Part shown: positions 1 to 7,575 of the stretch, piece by piece | Numbering within the stretch: position 1 is the first letter of the stretch | Layout of the letters: the number at the start of each line of letters is the position of its first letter | Assembly (NCBI GenBank): GCA_018667995.1 | Contig: JABIQT010000154.1 | Location: 1 to 12,394 of the forward strand | DNA length: 12,394 nucleotides | Direction: 5' to 3' | DNA from: Candidatus Latescibacterota bacterium | GTDB taxonomy: Bacteria > JAAXHH01 > JABIQT01 | Program-made: the position numbers and the translations under genes | Notes under the pieces: model-generated | The model's database searches: none | What the model saw: only the letters and a program-made list of their open reading frames with translations | What the model was told of the DNA's origin: nothing

Positions 1-534
1 ATAGTCAGCCGTGGAAGAGCGGACGTGCCATGCGCTGTTTGACTTAACCGGTATCTCCACATGCACGCAGCAATCTGATAGATCTTTTACGGCCCCACCT
101 GAAAAGCCCGTCATGCCTGCGATTTTCATTTGTGACTGCTTGGCGTACTGAAGAGCTTTAACGACATTGGGACTTTTGCCAGAGGCGCTGATGGCAAACA
201 CAAGATCACCGGACTCACCCAGATTGCGCAACTGTTGCTCAAAAACAACATCGTATCCGTTGTCGTTGGCCCATGCGGTCACGTAGGGTAGATTGTCCGT
301 TAGGCTGATCACTTTGAACCGCTCGGCATCCTCGAGACTGGAGAGTGTACACTTGCCGAGATCTTCACAGAAGTGAGATGCGGTCGCAGCGCTTCCACCA
401 TTCCCAATGATAAAGATCCTGTTTCCAGAGCGGCGTGCATCCATCAGGAGTTGAATCATCTGTTCGATGGGTTCATCGTCGATCTGCATACACGCTTCGG
501 CAGTCCAATCGAGGTAGTCCTTGGTCAATTCCAT
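1..534 (-). CDS. gmhA: GmhA-like phosphoheptose isomerase (SIS domain), 3' end cut by window edge
   Basis: Predicted cytoplasmic sugar-phosphate isomerase converting sedoheptulose 7-phosphate to D-glycero-D-manno-heptose 7-phosphate, the first step of ADP- or GDP-heptose synthesis. The frame runs open from ATG at 534 to base 1 (178 codons, no stop), so the C-terminus lies outside the window; E. coli GmhA has 192 residues. Seen: the SIS sugar-phosphate loop GNGGSAATASHF at residues 45-56 with a following Glu57, and the second phosphate-binding stretch SASGKSPNVVKAL at 116-128. The start is supported by a strong GAGGAG ribosome site six bases upstream. It overlaps the end of the kinase gene by 10 bases, which suggests translational coupling, and the kinase acts on its product. 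Oddity: residues about 163-178 do not resemble the usual GmhA tail carrying the second catalytic His. Another SIS-family sugar isomerase is possible, but the kinase next to it favours GmhA. Confidence 0.85.
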   Translation of the reverse strand, partial: MELTKDYLDWTAEACMQIDDEPIEQMIQLLMDARRSGNRIFIIGNGGSAATASHFCEDLGKCTLSSLEDAERFKVISLTDNLPYVTAWANDNGYDVVFEQQLRNLGESGDLVFAISASGKSPNVVKALQYAKQSQMKIAGMTGFSGGAVKDLSDCCVHVEIPVKSNSAWHVRSSTADY

Positions 535-1514
535 TCGTATCTCCTCATATTGAAAATTACCTTGCTTCCGTCGCGCTCAAGATTGAACGGTAATTCTCGA
601 TACTCGCTGACGGCACTACGAACATCGGACTGCAAATGATGAGGTGTATAGAAGAGGAAGAAACCGCCAGCACCTGCACCGCAGAGCTTTCCACCCAGCG
701 AACCCGCAGACTTCGCCTTGATGTATATCTGGTCGATCTCATCGTCACTCACTCGCGCGGCCATCTCTCTCTTCCATTGCCAACCTCTGTCAAGGAGTTC
801 GCCAAGGCCATCGATGTCACCACTTGATAGTGTTTCTCTGGTTTCAAAAGCGAGCTGTTTGATATTCTGCACATGTTGGTTTTTCTCTGCCATATTGTCC
901 TTCTGGGCACTGAGAATGTCATCTGCGCTGCGAGTGCGTTCGGTATATGTGAGCATCAGATTGTCACTGAGGTATCGCTTCTGATCAGCATTGAGTGGAA
1001 GTCGCGCCACGCCAACGGAGCCATCCTCCCTAAATTCAAAGCATCGGAGACCTCCAAATGCGGCGATATACTGATCCTGCTTTCCGACAGGCTTTCCGCA
1101 GAGCACGATTTCAATTTCACTGGCTTGCTCCGCCAGGAATCCCGCTGGCTTTACTTCGCCCTGAAAAGCGTAAAGGGCGTTGAGTAGCCCGACAGTGACG
1201 CTGCTGGAGGATCCGAGGCCGGATCCCTCCGACGGAACATCAGCCAACGTAGTAATCTCAACGCCTCCCGTGACGCCAGTCATGATCATCGCTTCGCGGA
1301 CCAGGTCGTGTTTGATATCAGCGACCGAATCGACAATCTCCTTCTGGGAGTAATTGATATAGATCTTGTCATCAAATCGTTCATTGATGATTACAAAGAT
1401 GTATTTGTCAATAGTCGTGCTGACCACACAGCCGCCGTACTTCTCGTAAAAGGCCGGTATGTCTGTGAGGCCACCCGCAAAGCTGATCCGCAGAGGAGTC
1501 TGAGTAATTATCAT
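525..1514 (-). CDS. hddA: HddA-like D-glycero-alpha-D-manno-heptose 7-phosphate kinase (GHMP family)
   Basis: Predicted cytoplasmic ATP-dependent sugar kinase of the GHMP superfamily, forming D-glycero-alpha-D-manno-heptose 1,7-bisphosphate on the way to GDP-heptose. Its 329 residues match the usual 320-345 for HddA. Seen: the N-terminal motif PLRISFAGGLTDIPAFY (residues 7-23), typical of the HddA/fucokinase branch; the ATP loop PSEGSGLGSSSS (94-105); GKQDQY (144-149), typical of the branch; and the C-terminal glycine-rich motif KLCGAGAGGFFLFY (276-289). The ATG directly follows the TAG of the epimerase gene with no gap, and only a weak AGG lies just upstream, so translation probably depends on ribosomes arriving from the epimerase gene. 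The SIS isomerase gene overlaps its end. Assignment to heptose rather than another sugar rests on that neighbour; a fucokinase-like substrate remains possible. Confidence 0.85.
   Translation of the reverse strand: MIITQTPLRISFAGGLTDIPAFYEKYGGCVVSTTIDKYIFVIINERFDDKIYINYSQKEIVDSVADIKHDLVREAMIMTGVTGGVEITTLADVPSEGSGLGSSSSVTVGLLNALYAFQGEVKPAGFLAEQASEIEIVLCGKPVGKQDQYIAAFGGLRCFEFREDGSVGVARLPLNADQKRYLSDNLMLTYTERTRSADDILSAQKDNMAEKNQHVQNIKQLAFETRETLSSGDIDGLGELLDRGWQWKREMAARVSDDEIDQIYIKAKSAGSLGGKLCGAGAGGFFLFYTPHHLQSDVRSAVSEYRELPFNLERDGSKVIFNMRRYEWN
541..546 (-). promoter_or_regulatory. Ribosome binding site of the gmhA-like gene
   Basis: On the minus strand this reads GAGGAG, six bases before the ATG at 534. 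It lies inside the last codons of the kinase gene and fixes the isomerase start. Confidence 0.75.
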
Positions 1515-2645
1515 CTACCTATCGTGTACCTCACGAACGACCTCTTGCTGTGCCATCACCTGATCGGCCTCTGCTATATAGTCTTCCAGTCCCGGTTGTT
1601 CAGTCAGCCAAGCGACATAGGCCTGAACGCTGATATCTATACTGCCTTGAGGTTTCCATCCGATGCGCTTGAGCTTGGAAATGTCAGAGATAATATGCCT
1701 GGTGTCACCAAAGCGGTATTTGCCGGGAATTTCAGTACGGGCGGGTTTGCCAAATGTCCGCGCTACAACCTCCGCGAATTCTAAAACACTGACTGCTTGC
1801 CCACCGCCGACATTGTAAGCTTCCCCGTCCGTCTCTGGATGCTCCAAGACCAGCAGGTTAGCCCGGACTACATCCCCTATGTTGACATAATCTCGGAGCT
1901 GAAGACCGTCTTCATAGGCCATGGGAGAATAACCCAAGTGCATGCGTAGGGAGAAGATTCGGCAGGCGCCGGAATAGGCGTTGGAGAATGACTGTCTGGG
2001 CCCCTGGACGATGGAGTAGCGCATGGCCACCGTGGGTATCCCGTATCGCTTGCCGAGGGTGAAACCAATCATTTCCTGAGTGTACTTTGAAATGGCGTAT
2101 GAATTTCCTGGGTTCACAGCTGATTCAGCTGCTTCGATCGACTGTAATACATCATTGCATTGGGTACATCGGATGTCCCACTGGCCCCTCTCCAGCTGCG
2201 CCTCAGATCTTACTGACGGCTATATCACCGCCGATTCTCTGCAGTCTGAGTTCACACAGCTATACGGCCCTTCACCATAGACTGCTTGAGACGATGCAAT
2301 AACGATTTTTCTAATCGGTAGATTATTCGCGACGATCAGTTCATAGATCAGCGCAGTGCCGACGGCATTGATATCAAAGAATCGACTGAAATCTGTCATG
2401 TAATCTTGATATGCCGCCAGATGGATAATCGCGTCGATATCCTTTAGTGCCTCTTCCAGATCGGAACGATTTCGCACATCTCCTAGAATAAACTTCACCC
2501 GCGGATCCAGATATTCGGGTTTGCCGCTCCTATGAACTCGAGGATCCAGACAATCGAGTACACGCACTGTGTGTCCATCGGCAAGAAGGCCATCTGCGGT
2601 ATGAGAGCCTATGAAACCAGCCCCGCCTGTTATCAGAACGTGCAT
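1515..2645 (-). pseudogene. NAD-dependent sugar epimerase/dehydratase interrupted by one in-frame TAG
   Basis: Extended short-chain dehydrogenase family, nucleotide-sugar 4-epimerase type. The frame is 376 codons with one amber codon at residue 142. Before it: the NAD-binding GGAGFIGSH (7-15), the acidic stretch GDVRN (55-59) and the LAAYQD region (77-82). After it: the catalytic Y183-x3-K187, an SIVQGPRQS substrate-region motif, the YVNIGDVVRANLL stretch and a normal C-terminus. Both halves are in the same frame without gaps, so a single base change would explain the break. Cys130, Cys135, Cys160 and Cys163 flank the stop in an insertion that suggests a zinc ribbon. ATG at 2645 has GGAG five bases upstream and lies 10 bases after the initiator gene. 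If truncated, the first 141 residues lack the catalytic pair and should be inactive. A sequencing error or amber readthrough would leave a working enzyme. Likely role is making a UDP- or GDP-sugar for this glycan; the exact substrate is unknown. Confidence 0.8.
2220..2222 (-). other. In-frame amber codon within the epimerase gene
   Basis: The minus strand reads GTG ATA TAG CCG TCA, and 234 further sense codons follow in the same frame to the natural stop at 1515. From memory of related epimerases, this position is often Tyr before Pro, and TAT or TAC to TAG is a single-base change. TAG is also the normal terminator of three genes here (ends at 1515, 7653 and 8761), which argues against genome-wide amber reassignment. 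Confidence 0.85.
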
Positions 2646-2650
2646 GCTAT

Positions 2651-2654
2651 CTCC
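2651..2654 (-). promoter_or_regulatory. Ribosome binding site of the epimerase gene
   Basis: The minus strand reads GGAG five bases before the ATG at 2645, in the 10-base gap after the TAA of the initiator gene. It supports translation of the N-terminal half. No comparable site precedes the GTG at 2117 that could otherwise restart the C-terminal half. Confidence 0.7.
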
Positions 2655-2655
2655 A

Positions 2656-4077
2656 TTAGTGGGCGCCGCGTCCGAGGATTACGGTAGGAATCGTCTTCAA
2701 GAGAATCTTGAAATCCAGCGTCAACGACCAATTGTCAATATACTGCAGGTCCAAGCGTACCCACTCATCGAATTCAGCAACTCGGCTGCGTCCTTCTACC
2801 TGCCATATTCCGGTAATACCCGGTCGCATACTGAGCCGGCGACGCTGCCAACGCTCGTACTGCCGTACCTCATCGACGATCGGAGGGCGAGGTCCAACTA
2901 AGCTGAGATCTCCCATTACGACATTGAAAAGCTGTGGTAGTTCATCCAAACTGTACTTGCGCAGCCACCATCCAAACTTTGTTACTCTGGGGTCATCTTT
3001 GATTTTGAACACAGGACCTGACATTTCGTTCAGACCAGAGAGTCCTTCCCGCAGTTCCTCGGCATTTGCTACCATAGTACGGAACTTGTAACACGTAAAT
3101 ATGCGGCCGTTGAGTCCGATGCGCCCCTGTCGGAAGAGTATCGGGCCGCTTGAAGTACACCACACGGATACTGCTATGGCTGCGAGGAATGGGCTAAGGA
3201 TAATCAGGCCGACTCCAGAAGCGACCGCATCGAACATCCGCTTCAGAAAGAGTTTAGCAATGTCTTCCGGAATCGAACTGTACGTGAGAAGGGGCAGCCC
3301 ATCCATATCTTCGACATATGTCTTCGCAATAGTCGGGGTATAGAAATGCATGGCGATCTGAGTCTTTATCCCTTGTTCTTCGCATTGACGGACGGCGTCC
3401 TCAATTCTGTCAAGGTAACCGATCGGAATAGCGAATATCACCTCATCCACCACATTCTCGTGTATTCTGTCAGGCAGGTCCTTCAGATCGCCCAAGCGGT
3501 CAAGACCATAGGTCGTCTGATTAGTCTGGGAGGCGTCCACTGCCACAAATCCGACGACTTTCATTCCCCAACCCGGATGCTGGTCGATTTTGTATTTTAC
3601 CTCTCTCAACCGGTCCCCGATGCCGACAATTAACACCGTCCGGAAGTTGTATCCCTTCTTTCTGAGGACGTGGAGCCACGTCATGATGATGATTTTCTCG
3701 ATAGACAGAAAGGATGCATTGAGGATTAGGAAGGCCCCGATCATCCACCGGCTGACGAGGAACCCCTTAAATGCGTACAGAGCAGCAAGTAAGAATATGC
3801 CTCCCCAGAAGGTCACCCGCAGAACCATCCATGTGAGCGACATGAATGGGGTGGTCCGTTGGGAATAATAAGCCCCGTGCATGTTGAACAGAACCCACCA
3901 GACCGGGAGAATTAACAGTAGAATCCAGGAATAATCTGAAAACGGGCCTATAGGTTCGAGTTGACTGCCTGGGTAGGATAGCCGGAGGTAGTATGCCAAG
4001 ACGAATGATGCAGCAGTGATGAGCAGATCGACAACGATGTTCAGCCGTTTAAAGAGGATTATGCGTTGACGGAGCAC
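2656..4077 (-). CDS. Polyprenyl-phosphate sugar-1-phosphate transferase (WbaP/WcaJ-type glycan initiator)
   Basis: Predicted inner-membrane enzyme that transfers a sugar 1-phosphate (galactose, glucose or similar) from a nucleotide sugar to undecaprenyl phosphate, starting assembly of a capsule, exopolysaccharide or O-antigen unit. Its 473 residues match the long form of the family. Seen: four N-terminal hydrophobic helices (about 13-32, 49-66, 87-104, 111-131); a central Rossmann-like domain starting VLIVGIGDR (148-156); a re-entrant hydrophobic helix (about 283-305); and the catalytic domain with KFRTM (331-335), SLDELPQ (376-382, probable Asp378-Glu379 dyad), VGPRPP (394-399) and RPGITGIWQ (418-426). 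The GTG start has AAGGAA seven bases upstream and overlaps the WbaZ-like gene by 19 bases. Only one initiator is present, so it probably starts the same glycan that the five glycosyltransferases extend. The sugar it uses cannot be told from sequence. Confidence 0.93.
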   Translation of the reverse strand: MLRQRIILFKRLNIVVDLLITAASFVLAYYLRLSYPGSQLEPIGPFSDYSWILLLILPVWWVLFNMHGAYYSQRTTPFMSLTWMVLRVTFWGGIFLLAALYAFKGFLVSRWMIGAFLILNASFLSIEKIIIMTWLHVLRKKGYNFRTVLIVGIGDRLREVKYKIDQHPGWGMKVVGFVAVDASQTNQTTYGLDRLGDLKDLPDRIHENVVDEVIFAIPIGYLDRIEDAVRQCEEQGIKTQIAMHFYTPTIAKTYVEDMDGLPLLTYSSIPEDIAKLFLKRMFDAVASGVGLIILSPFLAAIAVSVWCTSSGPILFRQGRIGLNGRIFTCYKFRTMVANAEELREGLSGLNEMSGPVFKIKDDPRVTKFGWWLRKYSLDELPQLFNVVMGDLSLVGPRPPIVDEVRQYERWQRRRLSMRPGITGIWQVEGRSRVAEFDEWVRLDLQYIDNWSLTLDFKILLKTIPTVILGRGAH

Positions 4078-5168
4078 GGTGCGTTTCCTTCAATACACAT
4101 TTTGATATGATCCTCGATCTTCTGTTTGAAGTGTGTAACATCAAACTGTAAGGCGTGGTTGCGTATGGTCTGAGCGTCCATGGCTGATGCATCAAATGAC
4201 ATCACAGCATCAGCCAGCGATTCTGACGTCGGATCATTGAAGAAACACCCAGTCACGCCATCGGCGACTGTCTCCAATGCACCGCCTCGGCCGAATGCAA
4301 TAACCGGACGTCCTGATGCCATTGCTTCTACGGGTGTCAATCCAAAATCCTCTTCCCCAGGAAAGATCAGAGCCCGGCATCGTGCATAATGATTCTGGAG
4401 GGTCTCCTCGTCAACCTTGCCAAGAAATGTTATGTTCTTGCCGGCAAGTTTTTGGAGCCTAGCACGGTCGCTGCCTTCTCCTATAATCAATAGAGGACGG
4501 CCTAGAGCATTGAAGGCCTCTATTGCCCTATCTATTCTCTTATATTCCCTGAGCCTGGACACGATGAGGTAGTAGTCGTCTACTTCGGAGGCTATATGAT
4601 ACCGAGAACAATCTACGGGGCAGTGAATCACGTAGGAATCGCGCCGGTAAAACTTAGCGATCCGGCGGCCTATATTGTAGGAGTTGGCGATGAAATAGTC
4701 AACATAATTCGCGGAGACTGCGTCCCAAGTTCGGATGGGATGAAGCAACACGGGTAAGAGCATTCTTTGCAGGGCCCCCATGCTTCTTTCGCGAGTATAA
4801 TCGTGATATCTCCAGGCAAAACGCATAGGCGTGTTGCAGTAACAAATATGGACACAGTCGGGCGGCGTGATAACACCCTTGGCAAAGGATGTCGTCGAGC
4901 TCAAGACCACGTCATACTCCTGAAGGTCAAATTGTTCAAACGCCATGGGCAAGAGTGAAATGTAGTAGGGTAAGGTTCTTGAAATGAAAGGAATCTTCTG
5001 CAGAAAAGACGGCCTTACATCCATTTCCTTGAAGACAGGCGGCAGTTTTGACGGGTCGAATACCGAAGTGTATACAGGGGCATCAGGAAACATTTCATGG
5101 AAAATCTCAATGATCCTCTCTGCGCCACCATATTGATTCAGATAGTCGTGTACTATAGCTAGTTTCAT
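4059..5168 (-). CDS. WbaZ-like GT4 glycosyltransferase
   Basis: Predicted retaining GT-B fold glycosyltransferase, cytoplasmic or membrane-peripheral, adding a sugar (mannose in the named WbaZ relative) to a lipid-linked intermediate. Its 369 residues are a full-length size. Seen: N-terminal MKLAIVHDYLNQYGGAERII (1-20), the donor-side motif SRLREYKRIDRAIEAF (204-219), the IGEGSDRARL stretch (229-238), and the E-x7-E signature as Glu273 to Glu281 (EDFGLTPVE), followed by GRGGALETV (293-301). The CYCNTPMRFAWRYHDY stretch (109-124) is characteristic of this branch. ATG overlaps the preceding TGA by four bases (ATGA), a coupled start, and its 3' end overlaps the initiator by 19 bases. The family is secure; donor, acceptor and linkage are not known, and mannose is only an inference by family name. 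Confidence 0.92.
   Translation of the reverse strand: MKLAIVHDYLNQYGGAERIIEIFHEMFPDAPVYTSVFDPSKLPPVFKEMDVRPSFLQKIPFISRTLPYYISLLPMAFEQFDLQEYDVVLSSTTSFAKGVITPPDCVHICYCNTPMRFAWRYHDYTRERSMGALQRMLLPVLLHPIRTWDAVSANYVDYFIANSYNIGRRIAKFYRRDSYVIHCPVDCSRYHIASEVDDYYLIVSRLREYKRIDRAIEAFNALGRPLLIIGEGSDRARLQKLAGKNITFLGKVDEETLQNHYARCRALIFPGEEDFGLTPVEAMASGRPVIAFGRGGALETVADGVTGCFFNDPTSESLADAVMSFDASAMDAQTIRNHALQFDVTHFKQKIEDHIKMCIEGNAPCSVNA
4085..4090 (-). promoter_or_regulatory. Ribosome binding site deciding a GTG start
   Basis: The minus strand reads AAGGAA, seven bases before the GTG at 4077. It lies inside the end of the preceding glycosyltransferase gene and supports the GTG as the true start of the initiator. 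Confidence 0.65.
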
Positions 5169-6388
5169 GGGTTCTTTATCAGTTCAGCATAAACATCCTG
5201 AACACGCAGTGCGTTTATGTCCAGATCAAAGAGTTCTTCAGCCCGTGATCTTCCCAATCTGCCCATCTCTGTGCGAACAGATGGGGTTCGAAGCAGTTGA
5301 AGCAGTGCCTCTGACATAGCCACGGCATCCTTGGGAGGAATCAGCAATCCTGTATCGCCATCCAGTACGGTTTCGAGAACACCTCCTGCCCCAACGGCAA
5401 CTACGGGTTTTCCCGCTGCCTGAGATTCCATGGGGGTCAGGCCCAAAGGTTCGGGCAATGTGGAAGCGTGCACGATAACATCTGAAGCGGCCATAAGGGA
5501 CGAGATATCCTGTCGAAAACCAAGGAATGCGACCTTCTCTACAAGGTTCAAGTCGTTGGTAAGTTGCTCAAGTTCGTCTCCGTATGCCGCATCATCAAAA
5601 GTCAGTGCGCCCACAACGAGAAACCGGGCCGAGTCGAATTCCGCAGCCACGCGCGCTGCAGCCTGAAGAAAATAGGTGTGTCCTTTCCAACGGTCAAGGC
5701 GAGAGAAAATGCTGACTACTGTGATCTCTGGACCAAGACCGAGCTCAGCCTTGATATCTTCACCGGAATTTGATGGGTTGAATACCTCCAGATCGATGCC
5801 ATTCGTAATGACTCGAACCTTCGCTGGGCTTCCTCCCTGGGCCAGATAAGCGTCTGCAATGGCCTGCGAATTGGCCACTATGGTATCGACGAAGTTATTA
5901 CCAATGGCCACCACGAGTCGTCTCGTCAAGGATGGAAAGAAAGCCCTCGACAGGATGTCTTTGAAGTCCCATACCACGGGTATCCCTGACAGTCTAGCTG
6001 CGATGCCGCCATAGAAACCGGATTTCATAGAATTTAGATGGACCAGTTCAATCCGATTGCGACGAAACCACCTAATGAGACGGATGATCGCGGCGACGAA
6101 TCGAAATGGGTTAAGCACCATCGAAATTGGATCACCTAGGAGATCATCCTTCTTCAACTCTATGAGTCCCGAATGCATCGGAAGAATGTGTAATTCGAAA
6201 CCCGCCTGCTTGACGAATTTAGTCAAGGCCCCTTCTGAGGGGCAGACCACAACAGGATGGTAACGTTGGCGGTCCAGCCTGCCCAACTGGCGCAGTAGGT
6301 ATACCTGCCCGCCACCCATTTTTGTCGTATGGTCAATGAAGGCGATTCGTTTTGGCCTTTCGGCCACGTGCTCTTCCGTTCTTTTCAC
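5165..6388 (-). CDS. GT4 family glycosyltransferase
   Basis: Predicted retaining GT-B glycosyltransferase of 407 residues. Seen: N-terminal domain beginning RIAFIDHTTKMGGGQVYL (14-31); a hydrophobic, basic helix about 95-110 that could hold the enzyme to the membrane; the inter-domain VRVITNGIDLEVFNP stretch (191-205); the donor-side SRLDRWKGHTYFLQAA (229-244); and the E-x7-E motif Glu313 to Glu321 (EPLGLTPME) followed by GAGGVLETVLDGDTG (333-347). It starts with GTG overlapping the preceding TGA by four bases (GTGA), with an AGG five bases upstream, so translation is probably coupled. Its end overlaps the WbaZ-like gene by four bases. The first 13 residues are hydrophilic and precede the conserved fold; a later start is possible but no better site was seen. 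Sugar specificity is unknown. Confidence 0.92.
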   Translation of the reverse strand: MKRTEEHVAERPKRIAFIDHTTKMGGGQVYLLRQLGRLDRQRYHPVVVCPSEGALTKFVKQAGFELHILPMHSGLIELKKDDLLGDPISMVLNPFRFVAAIIRLIRWFRRNRIELVHLNSMKSGFYGGIAARLSGIPVVWDFKDILSRAFFPSLTRRLVVAIGNNFVDTIVANSQAIADAYLAQGGSPAKVRVITNGIDLEVFNPSNSGEDIKAELGLGPEITVVSIFSRLDRWKGHTYFLQAAARVAAEFDSARFLVVGALTFDDAAYGDELEQLTNDLNLVEKVAFLGFRQDISSLMAASDVIVHASTLPEPLGLTPMESQAAGKPVVAVGAGGVLETVLDGDTGLLIPPKDAVAMSEALLQLLRTPSVRTEMGRLGRSRAEELFDLDINALRVQDVYAELIKNP

Positions 6389-7575
6389 GAGGACCTGAGC
6401 GCTGCCGTGTAGACGTTCTCGAGTTCATTCACTATTTGTTCCCAGTCATAGTTGTCCTCAGCATATGTCCGGCACCTGCTCCGAAAGTGACTATCGCATG
6501 CAGTCTCTATGCACGCCAATGTCGTGTCGGATATTGCCTTGGGAGTACTTTCTGGTATGAGAAATTTCGCGTCAAGATCACTCAAAATCTCCGCGGTTGC
6601 TCCGATGCTTGTTCCCGCAACCGGTGTACCACACGCAAGAGCTTCGACTGTCGAAAGGCCGAACCCTTCAAGTGCTCGCGTGGGCAGAATGAAAAGATCC
6701 GCCGCCTGGTAATACAGCGGCAACAATTCATCTGGGATATATCCCTTGAATACGATACTGTCAGATACTCCGAGATCCTTTGCTAACTGCTCCAATCCCT
6801 TCCTCATGGGCCCGGTTCCGCAGACCACTAATATGGCATCGGTCTGAACCTTCAAAATCCCAGGCATGGCTCCGATCAGTGCATCGATTCCCATTCGGGG
6901 TACAAGACGCCGAACGGTTAGTAGTACTTTGGCAGATATCGCCAGCCCAAGTCGCTGACGTACCGCATCTCGATCGGGTGCGGGTTGAAATCGTTCCAGG
7001 TCCGCCCCTCCCGGTATTCTGACACTCGGCGTATCTGATCCGATCAGGTTGTCGAGCAGTGACTTGGAGAAGCGGCTGAGCACAACAATCTGGTCGCTTC
7101 GTGTGAGTACGTATTTCTGCATTTTCTTGAATACGGAGGCTTTAATCTGACCGGGCTGCCACCATCTGTTGGCAGTCTGTTCAATCAGGTTCTCTGTGTG
7201 CCACGGGCCATGAAAGGTTGAAATTCGGGCGATCCTTTTGCTTGCTCGGCAGAGCAGAACAGCAGTGGATGTCATTGTCAGATGGAAATGAAGTAGATCA
7301 AAAGGCTTCGAAGCATTCAAGGTCCGGAAGAGACGGGCGGCATTCATAATTCCACTTGAGAACCTGCGGAGGGAACTATCGAAACGAACCGGACATCTGT
7401 GTATCTGAATTCCTTCGACCGAGTCTTCTAGGGGCCACTCCTCCTTGGTCCTTTCTGTCAATACATGGACCTCGTGTCCTCGTTCTACGAGTCGCCTGCT
7501 TGTTTCATATATCACGTGCTCCGAACCACCGTTGAGTGGGAAAAACAAATTCGTAGCCATGAGTATTCGAGACAT
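6385..7575 (-). CDS. GT4 family glycosyltransferase
   Basis: Predicted retaining GT-B glycosyltransferase of 396 residues. Seen: N-terminal MATNLFFPLNGGSEHVIYE (6-24), containing the glycine-rich loop of the acceptor domain; STFHGPWHTEN (119-129); the inter-domain RIPGGADLERFQP (186-198); TVRRLVPRMGIDALIGAM (220-237), with the basic residues expected near the donor phosphate; VCGTGPMRKGLE (251-262); and the E-x7-E motif Glu303 to Glu311 (EGFGLSTVE). The overall pattern resembles PimB/WcaL-type enzymes. It follows the only sizeable gap of the window (77 bases). No clear ribosome site precedes the ATG at 7575, and the next Met at 7560 has none either; residues 1-5 look like a natural first beta strand, so 7575 was kept. 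Its TGA overlaps the next gene by four bases. Donor and acceptor are unknown. Confidence 0.92.
   Translation of the reverse strand: MSRILMATNLFFPLNGGSEHVIYETSRRLVERGHEVHVLTERTKEEWPLEDSVEGIQIHRCPVRFDSSLRRFSSGIMNAARLFRTLNASKPFDLLHFHLTMTSTAVLLCRASKRIARISTFHGPWHTENLIEQTANRWWQPGQIKASVFKKMQKYVLTRSDQIVVLSRFSKSLLDNLIGSDTPSVRIPGGADLERFQPAPDRDAVRQRLGLAISAKVLLTVRRLVPRMGIDALIGAMPGILKVQTDAILVVCGTGPMRKGLEQLAKDLGVSDSIVFKGYIPDELLPLYYQAADLFILPTRALEGFGLSTVEALACGTPVAGTSIGATAEILSDLDAKFLIPESTPKAISDTTLACIETACDSHFRSRCRTYAEDNYDWEQIVNELENVYTAALRSS

Noticed and set aside
1308-1784. 158-codon open frame on the plus strand
   Set aside because: It runs antisense over the epimerase and kinase genes, which have clear family motifs; its translation shows no recognisable domain.
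1515-2117. C-terminal epimerase half as an independent gene starting at GTG 2117
   Set aside because: It has no ribosome site, starts inside a conserved domain, and the frame continues upstream to the TAG without a break.
2117-2131. 15-base palindrome cagctgattcagctg, seven-base arms
   Set aside because: It lies within conserved coding sequence of the epimerase and has a one-base centre; no sign of an operator or terminator role.
6352-6786. 144-codon open frame on the plus strand
   Set aside because: It is antisense to the 3' end of a GT4 gene with a full E-x7-E motif, is rich in Cys and Arg and shows no domain, as expected for a shadow frame.
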